DNA of 44,187 bases from CAYQZD01 sp964421875 (GTDB lineage Bacteria > Electryoneota > Tariuqbacteria > Tariuqbacterales > Tariuqbacteraceae). Both the position numbers and the translations under genes were made by a program. The notes under the pieces are model-generated. The model did not search any database. It was not told the origin of the DNA and worked only from the letters and a program-made list of their open reading frames with translations. This document shows positions 1-7,548 of the stretch, one piece after another (the stretch's first letter is position 1; each line of letters starts with the position of its first letter). The stretch spans positions 1 to 44,187 of the forward strand of contig CAYQZD010000016.1 of the NCBI GenBank assembly GCA_964421875.1, in the 5' to 3' direction.

Positions 1-36
1 ATAAATCCTAATCAATTGTCTTTATTAGACTAAAAG

Positions 37-65
37 TTGGGACAGTAGTGATATCTGGTTATAAA
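37..65 (+). promoter_or_regulatory. Possible sigma70-type promoter
   Basis: A -35-like TTGGGA (37-42) is separated by 17 nt from a -10-like TATAAA (60-65), 70 nt before the first capsid-block gene. This is a motif match only. The element is at the window edge, so an upstream operon could equally supply transcription. Confidence 0.35.
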
Positions 66-88
66 ATGAGACTTTTTATTATAGCATT

Positions 89-127
89 CATAATTCACCA
101 TTCATAATTCACAATTCATCATTCAGG
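89..127. repeat. ATTCATAATTCA-type simple repeat
   Basis: Reiterated ATTCA(T/C)(A/C)ATTCA units end directly in the Shine-Dalgarno AGGAG of the next gene. Similar runs lie at 2833-2860 (before the connector gene), 34402-34431 and 42186-42222 (before mcsA). In three of the four places the run sits just upstream of a + strand start codon. Confidence 0.7.
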
Positions 128-134
128 AGTCGTT

Positions 135-578
135 ATGTCAAGTCAATTCATCGTGGACAACGAAGGCGTGGGCGCCTCGGGTCTGCTGACTATGGCGGTG
201 GACGCGTCCGCCGGCAAAGATTTCAATCAGACCGACCTGGACAACAATTTCACCGCCTGCGTCATCTCCGGCAACAATGAGGTCGGGATGGGCGCTGACG
301 GAGATAAGCTGTTCGGCAAGGTCATCGCCGTGTCGGAGGAGCTGCAGTCCGGCACTTCCATCCCCGCCTATTGCACCGTTCAAGCCCGAGGCGTGGCGCG
401 GTTTAATTATGACGCGGACGCCGCCCCCGCCCTAAACGGTATGGTCGAGGTCGAAGGCGCGGGCGAAGTGAAGAAAGCCACCGCTTCGGACAGCATCCCC
501 GCCGGAGGACACCTCTGCCGCGGCCAGGTCATAGCCCTGGATGCCGAAAACGAGACCTGCGACGTGTGGCTGGGATAG
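135..578 (+). CDS. Phage capsid decoration-like protein
   Basis: A 147-residue protein without signal peptide, rich in short beta-type segments and Gly/Ala/Asp. Its layout (early SAGKDFNQ, a central region with YCTVQARGVARF, a C-terminal segment ending in CDVWLG) resembles small capsid-stabilising or DUF2190-like decoration proteins, which commonly lie next to the major capsid gene. The start ATG has AGGAG 7 nt upstream. Its neighbour 300 nt downstream is the capsid-like protein. The family call rests on size, composition and position; I recognise no diagnostic motif. It could be another small head protein. Confidence 0.5.
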   Translation: MSSQFIVDNEGVGASGLLTMAVDASAGKDFNQTDLDNNFTACVISGNNEVGMGADGDKLFGKVIAVSEELQSGTSIPAYCTVQARGVARFNYDADAAPALNGMVEVEGAGEVKKATASDSIPAGGHLCRGQVIALDAENETCDVWLG

Positions 579-652
579 GAAGTCCGCAAGTCAACAAGTC
601 TGCAAGTCAGAAAGTCCGCCGCACAATCTGTTTGAAATCAGTAAGACTGAGT

Positions 653-741
653 TTGTCATTGCGAACGAAGTGAAGCAATCGGGTGGATACTTAAGAAGAA
701 ACCGATTGCTTCGTCCGCCTGCGGCGTCCTCGCAATGACAT
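653..741. repeat. GTCATTGCGA...TCGCAATGAC palindromic repeat
   Basis: The arms GTCATTGCGAACGAAGTGAAG and its near reverse complement (CTTCGTCCGCC...TCGCAATGAC) face each other around ACCGATTGC-type sequence. This is a widespread class of intergenic repeat. Related decayed pieces occur at about 5400-5457, 25446-25495, 25619-25706, 41981-42077 and 44130-44160. Confidence 0.7.
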
Positions 742-769
742 TTTAAGGCTTACTGTCAAGCGGACAAAC

Positions 770-855
770 CAGCAACGAGTAACGAGTAACGAGTAACCAG
801 CAACGAGTAACCAGCAACGAGTAACCAGCAACGAGTAACCAGCAACCAATAAACC
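770..855. repeat. 14-bp tandem repeat before capsid gene
   Basis: The unit AGCAACGAGTAACC is repeated about four times, preceded by a stretch of the 7-bp half-unit AACGAGT and ending in decayed units (AGCAACCAATAAACC). The array stops just before the Shine-Dalgarno of the capsid gene. A short run of the same motif is found at 39998-40023, just before lolC/E. Confidence 0.85.
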
Positions 856-875
856 AGAATATAGGAGAATTTTTA

Positions 876-1964
876 ATGAATCTGGATTTATCACGCGCCA
901 ACAGCCTGAAAGACAAGGTGTCGGAACTCTCCCGCACCGGGTCTTTAGCTTGGTATCGGGAAGCGCAGGAACGGGGAGTTTCCCTGTCGGAATATTTAGA
1001 GGAGCTGGACCCCAGCCCCCGGAACGAGCGGGGCGATGTCGCTGCGCCGCTGGACGCCTTCGAGAGACTGCTTTATGTCCTCGACCTCCCGGTGTCGGGA
1101 GCCAACGCCATCACCGTAGACGAATTTTTCGTAAGCAGGGGGATGATTCTTTCGGCGGAACTGCTGATGCGCGAAATCCGCCGCGGCTACAAAATGGTGC
1201 AGGACCCCGAAGAAATCATCGCCGTCTCCGCCCCCGCCAGCGGGCCTTCGGTGAGGCCGGTCTATTTCAAAACCACCGAAGCGCAAAAATCGCTGGCGTT
1301 GAAGGAAGAAGCCGCCGCCTATCCTGCGGTCAAACTTGCTTACCGCGACAAGGAACTGATCATCAAGGATAAAGGCAGACGCTTCGACTTCACCTATAAA
1401 GTGGTGAAAAACCAGCGCCTCACCGAGTTCAAAAACTTCCTCTGGTGGGTGGGCGCGCAAATCGCCTACGATGAAATCGACGACATCTACGACCTCATCG
1501 TCAATGGCGACGGCACTTCCCCCGGAGCCACCGACGTTTTCACCGGCACTCCCGGAACCCTGGCGTTCTCCGACCTGGTGCACTTGGCGGCTTCCTTTCA
1601 GGTCCCGGCGCAGATGACCCACATCCTGGCGAAAAAGAGCGATGTCGAAGTCATCCTCAATATGAGCCAGTTCCAGGACCCGCTGAGCTGGCGCGAATCG
1701 GAACTGTTCGCCCGCACCGGCGATTACCGCGCCTTCCGCCCGGTGAACGCGAAAATGGTGGTAGCGCCTCACGCCGAGGAGAATATTCTGGCGGCGCTGG
1801 ATAAGCGTTTCGCTATCCGGGAATCAGTGAGCCAGCCCTTGATGATTGAAGCGGAAAAGGTGATTTCCCAGAAGCTGGAATCCGCCATCGTCTCCAAGGA
1901 ATCGGTCTTCTCCATCCTGGTGGACGAAGCCGTCGCCCTCAGCGATTACGCCAGTGAAGGATAA
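876..1964 (+). CDS. Phage major capsid-like protein
   Basis: 362 residues, the usual size for an HK97-fold major capsid protein. It has a charged, helical N-terminal region (about 1-110), then a mixed alpha/beta body with the typical late-capsid pattern: a long strand/helix segment around FTYKVVKNQRLTEFKNFLWW, a domain with DLIVNGDGTSPGATDVFTG (about 208-226), and a C-terminal segment near residues 285-345 with alternating charged strands. GGAG precedes the ATG by 9 nt. It stands between a decoration-like gene and a connector-like gene, and upstream of terminase and portal. The family is inferred from length, composition and context rather than from a diagnostic motif; a structural prediction would settle it. 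Confidence 0.6.
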   Translation: MNLDLSRANSLKDKVSELSRTGSLAWYREAQERGVSLSEYLEELDPSPRNERGDVAAPLDAFERLLYVLDLPVSGANAITVDEFFVSRGMILSAELLMREIRRGYKMVQDPEEIIAVSAPASGPSVRPVYFKTTEAQKSLALKEEAAAYPAVKLAYRDKELIIKDKGRRFDFTYKVVKNQRLTEFKNFLWWVGAQIAYDEIDDIYDLIVNGDGTSPGATDVFTGTPGTLAFSDLVHLAASFQVPAQMTHILAKKSDVEVILNMSQFQDPLSWRESELFARTGDYRAFRPVNAKMVVAPHAEENILAALDKRFAIRESVSQPLMIEAEKVISQKLESAIVSKESVFSILVDEAVALSDYASEG

Positions 1965-1982
1965 CGAGGCTGATAAAACCGT

Positions 1983-2152
1983 GGTGTCGAGTCCCCGCAC
2001 CCGACACCAAATAATTGTTATTATGGAATATGCTGTAGGGATTTGATTAATCAAATCCCTACAGAGATGCTGCTATGCTGTCGACTCTCCGCTATCGACT
2101 GCAGCCAATTGATTTATAGGCATATGGCGCAGGGTGCGGAGACCCTGCGCCA
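1983..2152. repeat. Cluster of four different hairpin repeats
   Basis: Four palindromes in 170 nt. (a) 1983-2008, stem GGTGTCG..CGACACC. (b) 2034-2063, a perfect 30-nt palindrome with ends TGTAGGGATTTGATT and AATCAAATCCCTACA. (c) 2076-2105, stem TGCTGTCGACT/..TCGACTGCAGC with loop CTCCGC. (d) 2125-2152, an 11-bp perfect stem TGGCGCAGGGT/ACCCTGCGCCA with loop GCGGAG. Types a, c and d recur at 8555-8630, 19147-19223, 23518-23697 and 37617-37692. They separate two phage-block genes. Confidence 0.9.
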
Positions 2153-2202
2153 CGACAGATAATCGTCAATACAGCTTAATCTATCAAACTGGATTGATAC
2201 AA

Positions 2203-2577
2203 ATGACCGTAAATCAAACCCTGAATTACCTTAAAAGCCGGCAGTCGCTGATTGCGCTCTGCTTCAGCGACACGGTGACCACCTCAAGCGGCTACCTCAA
2301 GGGCGCAGGCGGCGTGGGAGGGGACGGATACCCTATGCTTTACGACGGGCAACTCCTGGGTCTGCAGGTTTTCGACGGCGCCAGTATGCACGAAGCGACC
2401 GGAGCTATAACCTTCAGCGCCGGAGACCGGCTGGCGGTTTACGCCAATTATTATCCCGCCTCCGGCACTTACAATGTTTACGTGCGCCGCAACGGCGTGA
2501 ATCAAACTATTTTAGTGCAGAACGTCCAGCCCAACACCAATCTCTTAGCCAGTGTGGTCTGCCGCTTGACGGAGTAG
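2203..2577 (+). CDS. Small beta-rich phage-block protein
   Basis: 124 residues with no recognised family. The chosen ATG (MTVNQTL) lies after the hairpin cluster; a longer reading frame from 2134 would start inside the repeat and is rejected. No good Shine-Dalgarno is visible (only GGA about 10 nt upstream). The sequence has short hydrophobic strands and Gly-rich turns (GYLKGAGGVGGDGYP, SGTYNVYVRRNGV), which suits a small beta-sandwich virion protein such as a capsid accessory or fibre-head protein. Context between capsid and connector genes supports a structural role; the function is otherwise unknown. Confidence 0.6.
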   Translation: MTVNQTLNYLKSRQSLIALCFSDTVTTSSGYLKGAGGVGGDGYPMLYDGQLLGLQVFDGASMHEATGAITFSAGDRLAVYANYYPASGTYNVYVRRNGVNQTILVQNVQPNTNLLASVVCRLTE

Positions 2578-2706
2578 CTGGGGGCTGGGTTCTGGGGGCT
2601 TGTGCAAAAGTGTCGCAGAGTCTGCTGCAGGTAATTCACAAAACAGTTTATCTCTAAATGTATAGAGATAACAGTCGATATGACTCACTAATGATGGAAA
2701 AAACAT

Positions 2707-2783
2707 AATCCCCCTAAATCCCCCTTTAAGAAAGGGGGACTTAACGCTTTCCACCCTTTTCTAAAGGGGGGCAGGGGGGATTA
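2707..2783. repeat. AATCCCCC/GGGGGATT palindromic repeat
   Basis: Runs AATCCCCCTAAATCCCCC and AGAAAGGGGGACTT are followed by CTAAAGGGGGGCAGGGGGGATT. The opposite orientation of the same element is at 39713-39790, and a decayed copy lies at about 8340-8475. It fills most of the 290-nt gap before the connector gene. Confidence 0.85.
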
Positions 2784-2867
2784 TAAAACTATTTATCATT
2801 ATCCCAGAGTCCCCGCACTCTGCGGTATCCCTGTTATTCATCATTCATAATTCATCCTTGAGGAACT

Positions 2868-3716
2868 ATGTCCTGGACCGACGCAAATACCGTAAAAACG
2901 CACCTGATGCAGTCCGAAATAGCCGCCGGAACGGTGGAGAACGAGGAGCACACCTTGTGGGGGACAGACGCAGTTCAACTGCATTCCACGCTGATAACCT
3001 CCGGCTCGGAAGAAGTGAAGACCATCGACCTCGGTTCCCCCTACAGTCAGGGCGCGCTCACCCTCACCGGCTCCAACTGGGCGAATTTCGACCACAGCGA
3101 CATCGTCCCGGAATCGGTGACCGCCGCCGCCGACCCTCATCGCGCCACCGTCTATGTCGAAGGGACTGATTATATAGTGGACTATGAAAACGGCCGGGTG
3201 CGCCGCGCCGCCGGCTCTGCTATCGGGGACGGAGCTTCCGTCTATTTCTGGTACCTGTATTACACGGTGCATATCAAAGACACCGACTACACCATCGACT
3301 ACGACGCCGGAACCATAATCCGCATCGATGCGGCGGGTATCGCCAACGGAGGCATAGTTTACATCGACTATGAAACCACCGCCTCCACCGCCTCCGACGC
3401 CCTGATTGCCGACGCCATCACCCAGGCTGAGGATAAAATCCTGGCGCGCCTTTCCGCCGAATACGGCGCGGATTCGGGCGACCAGGGTTTGAAAACCGGC
3501 GCCACCGAACTCGCCGTCGCCATCGTCTGCAACGCCAAGGCGATGGATATTATGAACCGGGTGCATTCCGGCGCCTCGGACGATATGGCGAAGCAATGGC
3601 GGGAATTGTCGCAGCGCTACGAAGTTCAAGCCTGGCGGACTCTGGCGCCCTTCCTGGCGAAACCGGCGGTGCGGGGCGGCAGAACCAAAGTAAATCCGGA
3701 CCTGAGATGGATTTAA
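2868..3716 (+). CDS. Phage head-tail connector-like protein
   Basis: 282 residues. Residues about 20-165 are beta-rich repeats of the type (V/I)YVEGTDYIVDYENGRV and HIKDTDYTIDYDAGTIIRI, two related strand-turn units that look like an internal duplication. Residues about 170-270 are helical (ALIADAITQAEDKILARLSAEYG, AMDIMNRVHSGAS, QWRELSQRYEVQAWRTL), reminiscent of gp6-like or DUF1320-like head-tail connector proteins. GAGGA precedes the ATG at normal spacing. The stop overlaps the next start by 10 nt. The domain call is moderate; the long beta insertion is not typical of connectors. Confidence 0.5.
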   Translation: MSWTDANTVKTHLMQSEIAAGTVENEEHTLWGTDAVQLHSTLITSGSEEVKTIDLGSPYSQGALTLTGSNWANFDHSDIVPESVTAAADPHRATVYVEGTDYIVDYENGRVRRAAGSAIGDGASVYFWYLYYTVHIKDTDYTIDYDAGTIIRIDAAGIANGGIVYIDYETTASTASDALIADAITQAEDKILARLSAEYGADSGDQGLKTGATELAVAIVCNAKAMDIMNRVHSGASDDMAKQWRELSQRYEVQAWRTLAPFLAKPAVRGGRTKVNPDLRWI

Positions 3717-3973
3717 AACTTAATCTTTTCCCCGCCGATTCGCCCCTGCTCGATTTTAATGACGAAAAGCAGGATGCGGCTGCTGAATTCGAACGGGCAA
3801 AGGAGCTTCTGCGCCAGGGACTGGTCCCCACCGCTTTCAGGCTGGTGGAGGAGGCAAAAAAGGGCAACTTTCAGGCGGCGAAATTCCTCTACCCCTATCT
3901 CCCCGGCATATTGAATCCGGCGGAGGAGACACCAGACATCTGGGAAGAACTCGATGCGGAATATGAAGAATAG
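3707..3973 (+). CDS. Small acidic protein before terminase
   Basis: 88 residues, acidic, mostly helical (DEKQDAAAEFERAKELLRQG, RLVEEAKKGNFQAAKFLYPYL). I chose the ATG that overlaps the end of the connector gene, because the longer frame from 3596 would be buried in that gene. Its 3' end overlaps the terminase start by 20 nt, so the three genes look translationally coupled. Position suggests a terminase small subunit, but no helix-turn-helix is evident; it may be another packaging accessory. Confidence 0.55.
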   Translation: MDLKLNLFPADSPLLDFNDEKQDAAAEFERAKELLRQGLVPTAFRLVEEAKKGNFQAAKFLYPYLPGILNPAEETPDIWEELDAEYEE

Positions 3974-5276
3974 ACCCGAACGCTTCATCCCCTTCCTCAA
4001 GAGATGGACGGTGACCCTCCACCCGCTTCAGGGACCAAGGCTCTTCCCTCGCTATCAGTTCCTGACTGAACTGGCGCGCTTCCTGCTGGAGAACCGGCTG
4101 GCGCTGGCGCCCAAATCCCGGCAGATGATGGTCTCCTGGACGCTGTGCGCCTTGACGCTGTTCCGGGCGCTGGAGGGGGGCTTGCACCTGCTGTTGTCCA
4201 AGAATCAGTTCAGTTCCGATGAGCTGATGCGGCGGATTCAATTCCTTTTCGACCACCTGCCGGACCGGCTGCGTCTGCGGGCTTCCATCAGGAACCGCAG
4301 CGAGCTGGAAATCGCGGAGCGGGGGCGGATTATCAGCCTCCCCGCCACTGAAGATGCGCCGAGAATGCACTCGCCCGCCTCGGTCTTTTGGGACGAGATG
4401 GCTTTCACCCCCGGGGCGGACAAGATTTGGGCGGCGCTGAAACCGGCGCTGGACAATGGAGCGAGCTTTACCGGAGTGTCCACTCCCAACGGCGCGGAGG
4501 GTGTTTTTGCCCGGCTGGTGGAAGGCGCTCCGGAAAACGGTTTCGCCGTCCACCGCATTCATTGGCGGCAGCATCCGATGCGCGGCGAAAGCTGGGCGGC
4601 GGAGGCTAAGAGAGGATTGTCCGAAATCGAATGGCGCCGGGAATATGAAATCTCCTTTGAAGGTTCATCCGACCTGGTTTACCCCGAATTCACCGGCGCC
4701 AATATTCTTTCGCGAGAGTTCGCCTGCGATGGAATAGGGCCCCTCTACCGGGCGGTGGATTTTGGCTACCGGCATCCCTTCGTGCTCTGGATAGCGGAAA
4801 TCGCCGGTAACAAATTGGTCGTGTTCGATGAATGGGAAGGACGGGACGCCACTGTAGAGCAGATGATTCGCGCCATCCGCGAAATCGACCATAGGAACGG
4901 TGTGAGCGAGCCCGGAGTCGCCTTCACCGCCTGCGACCCAGCTGGAGCCGCGGTCGATGCTCAGGGCGTTTCCCCCATCGAACGGATGAAGAGGGCGGGA
5001 TTCAAAATGCGCTGCCGCCCCAGCCGGGTGGTCACCGGGATTGAGATGGTCAAAGCGCTGCTGCGGGACGCAAACGGTGAAATCAGGCTTTTCCTTTCTC
5101 CCGGTTTGACCAAACTCCCCGCGGACCTGCGCCGCTACCGCTGGAAAAGCGGCGATGAGCCGGAGAAGGACGGGATTTGCGACCATTCGCTGGACGCTTT
5201 GCGCTACTTTGCGGTAAACTATTTATTCCGTCCTCCGCAGGGGGCTTTCCAGCCCCGGGTCAAGGGATTTTATTAA
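3954..5276 (+). CDS. Phage terminase large subunit
   Basis: 440 residues; the ATPase/nuclease motor that packages DNA into the prohead. Walker-A-like region at residues 53-61 (PKSRQMMVS, without the usual GKT), Walker B with catalytic Glu at 144-148 (VFWDE), and a coupling-motif-like STPNG at 176-180. The C-terminal RNase-H-fold nuclease shows Asp269 (AVDFGYRHPF), Asp328 (TACDPAG) and a CDHSLDALRYF motif at 409-419. It overlaps the preceding small gene by 20 nt; an alternative ATG lies 9 nt further in. All expected domains are complete, so it could be functional. The class is closest to terminases whose P-loop reads (K/R)xRQxxxS. Confidence 0.9.
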   Translation: MRNMKNRPERFIPFLKRWTVTLHPLQGPRLFPRYQFLTELARFLLENRLALAPKSRQMMVSWTLCALTLFRALEGGLHLLLSKNQFSSDELMRRIQFLFDHLPDRLRLRASIRNRSELEIAERGRIISLPATEDAPRMHSPASVFWDEMAFTPGADKIWAALKPALDNGASFTGVSTPNGAEGVFARLVEGAPENGFAVHRIHWRQHPMRGESWAAEAKRGLSEIEWRREYEISFEGSSDLVYPEFTGANILSREFACDGIGPLYRAVDFGYRHPFVLWIAEIAGNKLVVFDEWEGRDATVEQMIRAIREIDHRNGVSEPGVAFTACDPAGAAVDAQGVSPIERMKRAGFKMRCRPSRVVTGIEMVKALLRDANGEIRLFLSPGLTKLPADLRRYRWKSGDEPEKDGICDHSLDALRYFAVNYLFRPPQGAFQPRVKGFY

Positions 5277-5290
5277 AGAAACGCTTTCAA

Positions 5291-5457
5291 GTAGGTCGGC
5301 TTATTCAAAGCCGACAATTGAACTGTAACTATTATGAACTCTGGCGGGTCTGAATGACCCGCCTTAAATGCTAAGACCATCATTCTATCAAGCGCAGCGC
5401 CGACAGAATCCTTCTTCCCGGAGGGATTCCGGCTTTACCGGAATGACGATGCAGGGA
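5291..5457. repeat. GTAGG-type palindromes and decayed repeat
   Basis: 5291-5315 holds GTAGGTCGGC..GCCGAC, and 5341-5365 holds GGCGGGTC/GACCCGCC. These are followed at about 5400-5457 by a decayed repeat with CAGAATCCTTCTTCCC and GGAATGACG. The first is repeated at 41921-41945. The 245-nt gap between terminase and portal contains nothing else recognisable. Confidence 0.75.
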
Positions 5458-5521
5458 TTGTTCTTTCTGCGGCGCAGGGCCTTCCTGCCCCGCCATACAT
5501 AACTGTAATTCTGGAGAATCA

Positions 5522-6805
5522 ATGTTGAAAAGCATATTGGATAAACTGTTCATCCGAAAAACCGAATCGGCGGTTATACCGGCAGCGAGGAGCGTCCCTT
5601 CGGGTCAATCGGGAATTCCCCTCCCCGCCAGCCCGCTGTCGAACCTGAAGAGTAACTGGGCTCCCAGGGGAACGGAGGGGGGATTCATCTATACCGGAAC
5701 TAACCGGGCGGACTTCTACCGCTTCCTGCGGGACAGCATCCCCATCGTCTCCGCCGCCATCTGGACCTGGAAAAACCTCTGCGCCACTCCGCAGACTTAT
5801 ATCCTGGATGGGAGCGAATCCGAAACGGCGCAGGCTCGGAAAATCCTAAAAGCGCTGGAAAAGCGGATTCATCCCAACCGTTTCCTGCGAGGGAAAGGGG
5901 TGAACCGCCTCTCCGAGGATTTCTTTCTTGAACTTTTCACCACCGGGGCTTACGCTGGAGTCATCGTCCCCTTCGCAGATGGGTCAGGTATCGACTATTT
6001 CCATCAAATCGACGCCTCGAAAATTTTCTGGGAAGGCGAGGGGCGGCTGAAACCGTATATTGAGGACGCTCGGGGCGATAAAATATACCTTCCCAGGGAC
6101 ACCTTCTTTTTCTCCGCGCTAGGCGCCGATATCAGGAATCCCGGCGGCATCGAGCCTCTCGCTTCCATTCCCTTCGTGGTGGCGGTGGAGCAGTTGATGC
6201 TGGAGGATATGGCGCGCTCTTCCCACAACGCCGGCAATCCCCGTATTCACGTCAAGATAGCTCCGCCGCCCCGTTTTGAATCCGAGGGTGACAGCGAGTA
6301 TGTCGAGCGGGTGAACAGCTATTTCGACGAGACCGTGAACCAGTTCACACGGCTGGAGCCGGATGAAAACCTTTTCACCTGGTCCGACGTGGAAGTTAAG
6401 ATTGTGGGAGCGGAGCCGGGCCGGAATTACATCTGGAAAATCAACCGGGAACAGGTGGTGGAGGATGTCATCACCGGCTTGAAACTGTTCCCCTGGGCGC
6501 TGGGCAGGTCTCACGGCACCACTAAAAACTGGGTGCAGGCGCAGTTCAACATCCTGATGCAGATTGTGGACGCCATTCAAGAAGCGGGAGCCGCCTTCGC
6601 CGATTGGCTGAGGACTACTGAACTGCGGATGAAGGACAATTTAGCTCTGCCCAAACACCGTTTCGCCCCTAACCAGGACCCCTTCCTGCTGGAGCGGCGG
6701 CAGGCTCAGCAGGTTCACTTCAAGACCGTTCATTCTATGTTCCAGGAAGGTTATCTCACAAAAGAGCAGGCGATGCAGGAACTGAGTCTGAAACCGCATG
6801 TTTAA
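5522..6805 (+). CDS. Phage portal protein
   Basis: 427 residues. Portal proteins form the dodecameric ring through which DNA enters the capsid. Typical signs are a variable N-terminal region (1-60), a conserved core with ADFYRFLRDSIPIVSAAIW and a strand-rich wing (about 140-215), a long stem/crown region containing GRNYIWKINREQVVEDVITGLKLFPW, and a C-terminal helix (about 360-427) ending in a segment that matches the end of many portals (GYLTKEQAMQELSL). GGAG precedes the ATG by 7 nt. Length and its position immediately after the terminase support the call. Confidence 0.8.
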   Translation: MLKSILDKLFIRKTESAVIPAARSVPSGQSGIPLPASPLSNLKSNWAPRGTEGGFIYTGTNRADFYRFLRDSIPIVSAAIWTWKNLCATPQTYILDGSESETAQARKILKALEKRIHPNRFLRGKGVNRLSEDFFLELFTTGAYAGVIVPFADGSGIDYFHQIDASKIFWEGEGRLKPYIEDARGDKIYLPRDTFFFSALGADIRNPGGIEPLASIPFVVAVEQLMLEDMARSSHNAGNPRIHVKIAPPPRFESEGDSEYVERVNSYFDETVNQFTRLEPDENLFTWSDVEVKIVGAEPGRNYIWKINREQVVEDVITGLKLFPWALGRSHGTTKNWVQAQFNILMQIVDAIQEAGAAFADWLRTTELRMKDNLALPKHRFAPNQDPFLLERRQAQQVHFKTVHSMFQEGYLTKEQAMQELSLKPHV

Positions 6806-6880
6806 CCATCATCCGATGGTCTCGCCGTGATTTCGCGCTGCGAAGCAAGAAAATAATACCCCGCGAGTGAGCGGTTGAGT
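6802..6880 (-). repeat. Divergent copy of 90-bp dispersed repeat
   Basis: Begins with AACCATCATCCGATGG, the terminal hairpin of the family (arms CCATC/GATGG), followed by TCTCGCC and GCGCTGCGAAGC. The distal half has diverged but keeps a CCGC/GCGG hairpin. It overlaps the portal stop codon. Same orientation as the clear copy at 7326-7414, so the 126-residue gene between them is flanked by direct copies. Confidence 0.5.
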
Positions 6881-6947
6881 TATCATCGAGGAAGAATACA
6901 GCGGGAAAAATGGGGGTCCATCAACTATTAACATTCGGGAGAATGAA

Positions 6948-7328
6948 ATGTCAGCATTAGCAGAAATCCTAACCGCGCCCGCAGGCACCCAGATCAGAAC
7001 TTCGGAATCTGCAAGCTGGGAAACTGCCAAAGTGGGCGATAAAATGTATCTCGGCTATCAAGCGCGCAACACACAGGAAAACAAATTCAAGGTGCAGTTG
7101 TTTTCCGACGCTCAAATCAAACTCGATAATCCTGCGCCGACTTATGTGTACGACATCTCCGGTGATGTTTACATCAAAAACGCCAACGATGAGTGGATAC
7201 AAATCGATGAGGAGGGCGAATATACGATAAAAGCCGTTCAAGCTGAAGGTGAGATGAGCACCTGTGCCGAAGAGCTGAGAAGCGAAGCGAACAAAATCGA
7301 ATCCGACGGCGTCGACGTCAGAACCTAA
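6948..7328 (+). CDS. Unknown small acidic phage-block protein
   Basis: 126 residues, no signal peptide, no recognised family. The first two thirds look like beta strands (GTQIRTSESASWETAKVGDK, YVYDISGDVYIKNANDEWIQ); the end is acidic and helical. GGGAG lies 8 nt before the ATG. It is bracketed by two copies of the 90-bp dispersed repeat. The pattern would fit a small virion or head-completion protein, but that is only suggested by position. Confidence 0.6.
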   Translation: MSALAEILTAPAGTQIRTSESASWETAKVGDKMYLGYQARNTQENKFKVQLFSDAQIKLDNPAPTYVYDISGDVYIKNANDEWIQIDEEGEYTIKAVQAEGEMSTCAEELRSEANKIESDGVDVRT

Positions 7329-7414
7329 ACCCTCATGCGAGGATTTCTTTCGCGACCTTGCGCAACTTAAGATGAAAATTTACGGCTCGCGGGATGCGCT
7401 GCCGCTATTTTCAA
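7326..7414 (-). repeat. 90-bp dispersed repeat, copy in phage block
   Basis: Reads on the + strand from AACCCTCATGCGAGG to GCCGCTATTTTCAAGG; in reverse it aligns along its whole length with 34434-34523 and 36358-36448. The terminal hairpin here is CCTC/GAGG rather than CCATC/GATGG, a compensated change. A second hairpin has arms CGGC/GCCG around GCG/CGC. Confidence 0.85.
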
Positions 7415-7548
7415 GGTAAACAAAAACCACCACGACTCATACACTGACTTAGCTTAAATCTGTCAGGATTCCCATTTTTCCCAACCTTTAAAGTTCCCCA
7501 ACCGGATGCGAAAAACCGGTGGGGGAACGTTCACAGGAGAACACCAAA

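Noticed and set aside
996..1772. Long open frame on the minus strand opposite the capsid gene
   Set aside because: Mirror of a GC-rich coding sequence with strong codon bias; no ribosome site and no sensible product. The same holds for long antisense frames at 2841-3629, 3837-4574, 4665-5186, 14328-14966 and 16907-17500.
2134..2577. Longer version of the small beta protein starting at 2134
   Set aside because: It would begin in the middle of a repeat hairpin; the ATG at 2203 is preferred.
6800..6880. Integron attC-like site: GTTTAAC (RYYYAAC) at 6800-6806 and GTTGAGT (GTTRRRY) at 6874-6880
   Set aside because: The inner boxes do not pair with correct spacing, the sister copies at 7326, 34434 and 36358 lack these boxes, and no integron integrase is present.
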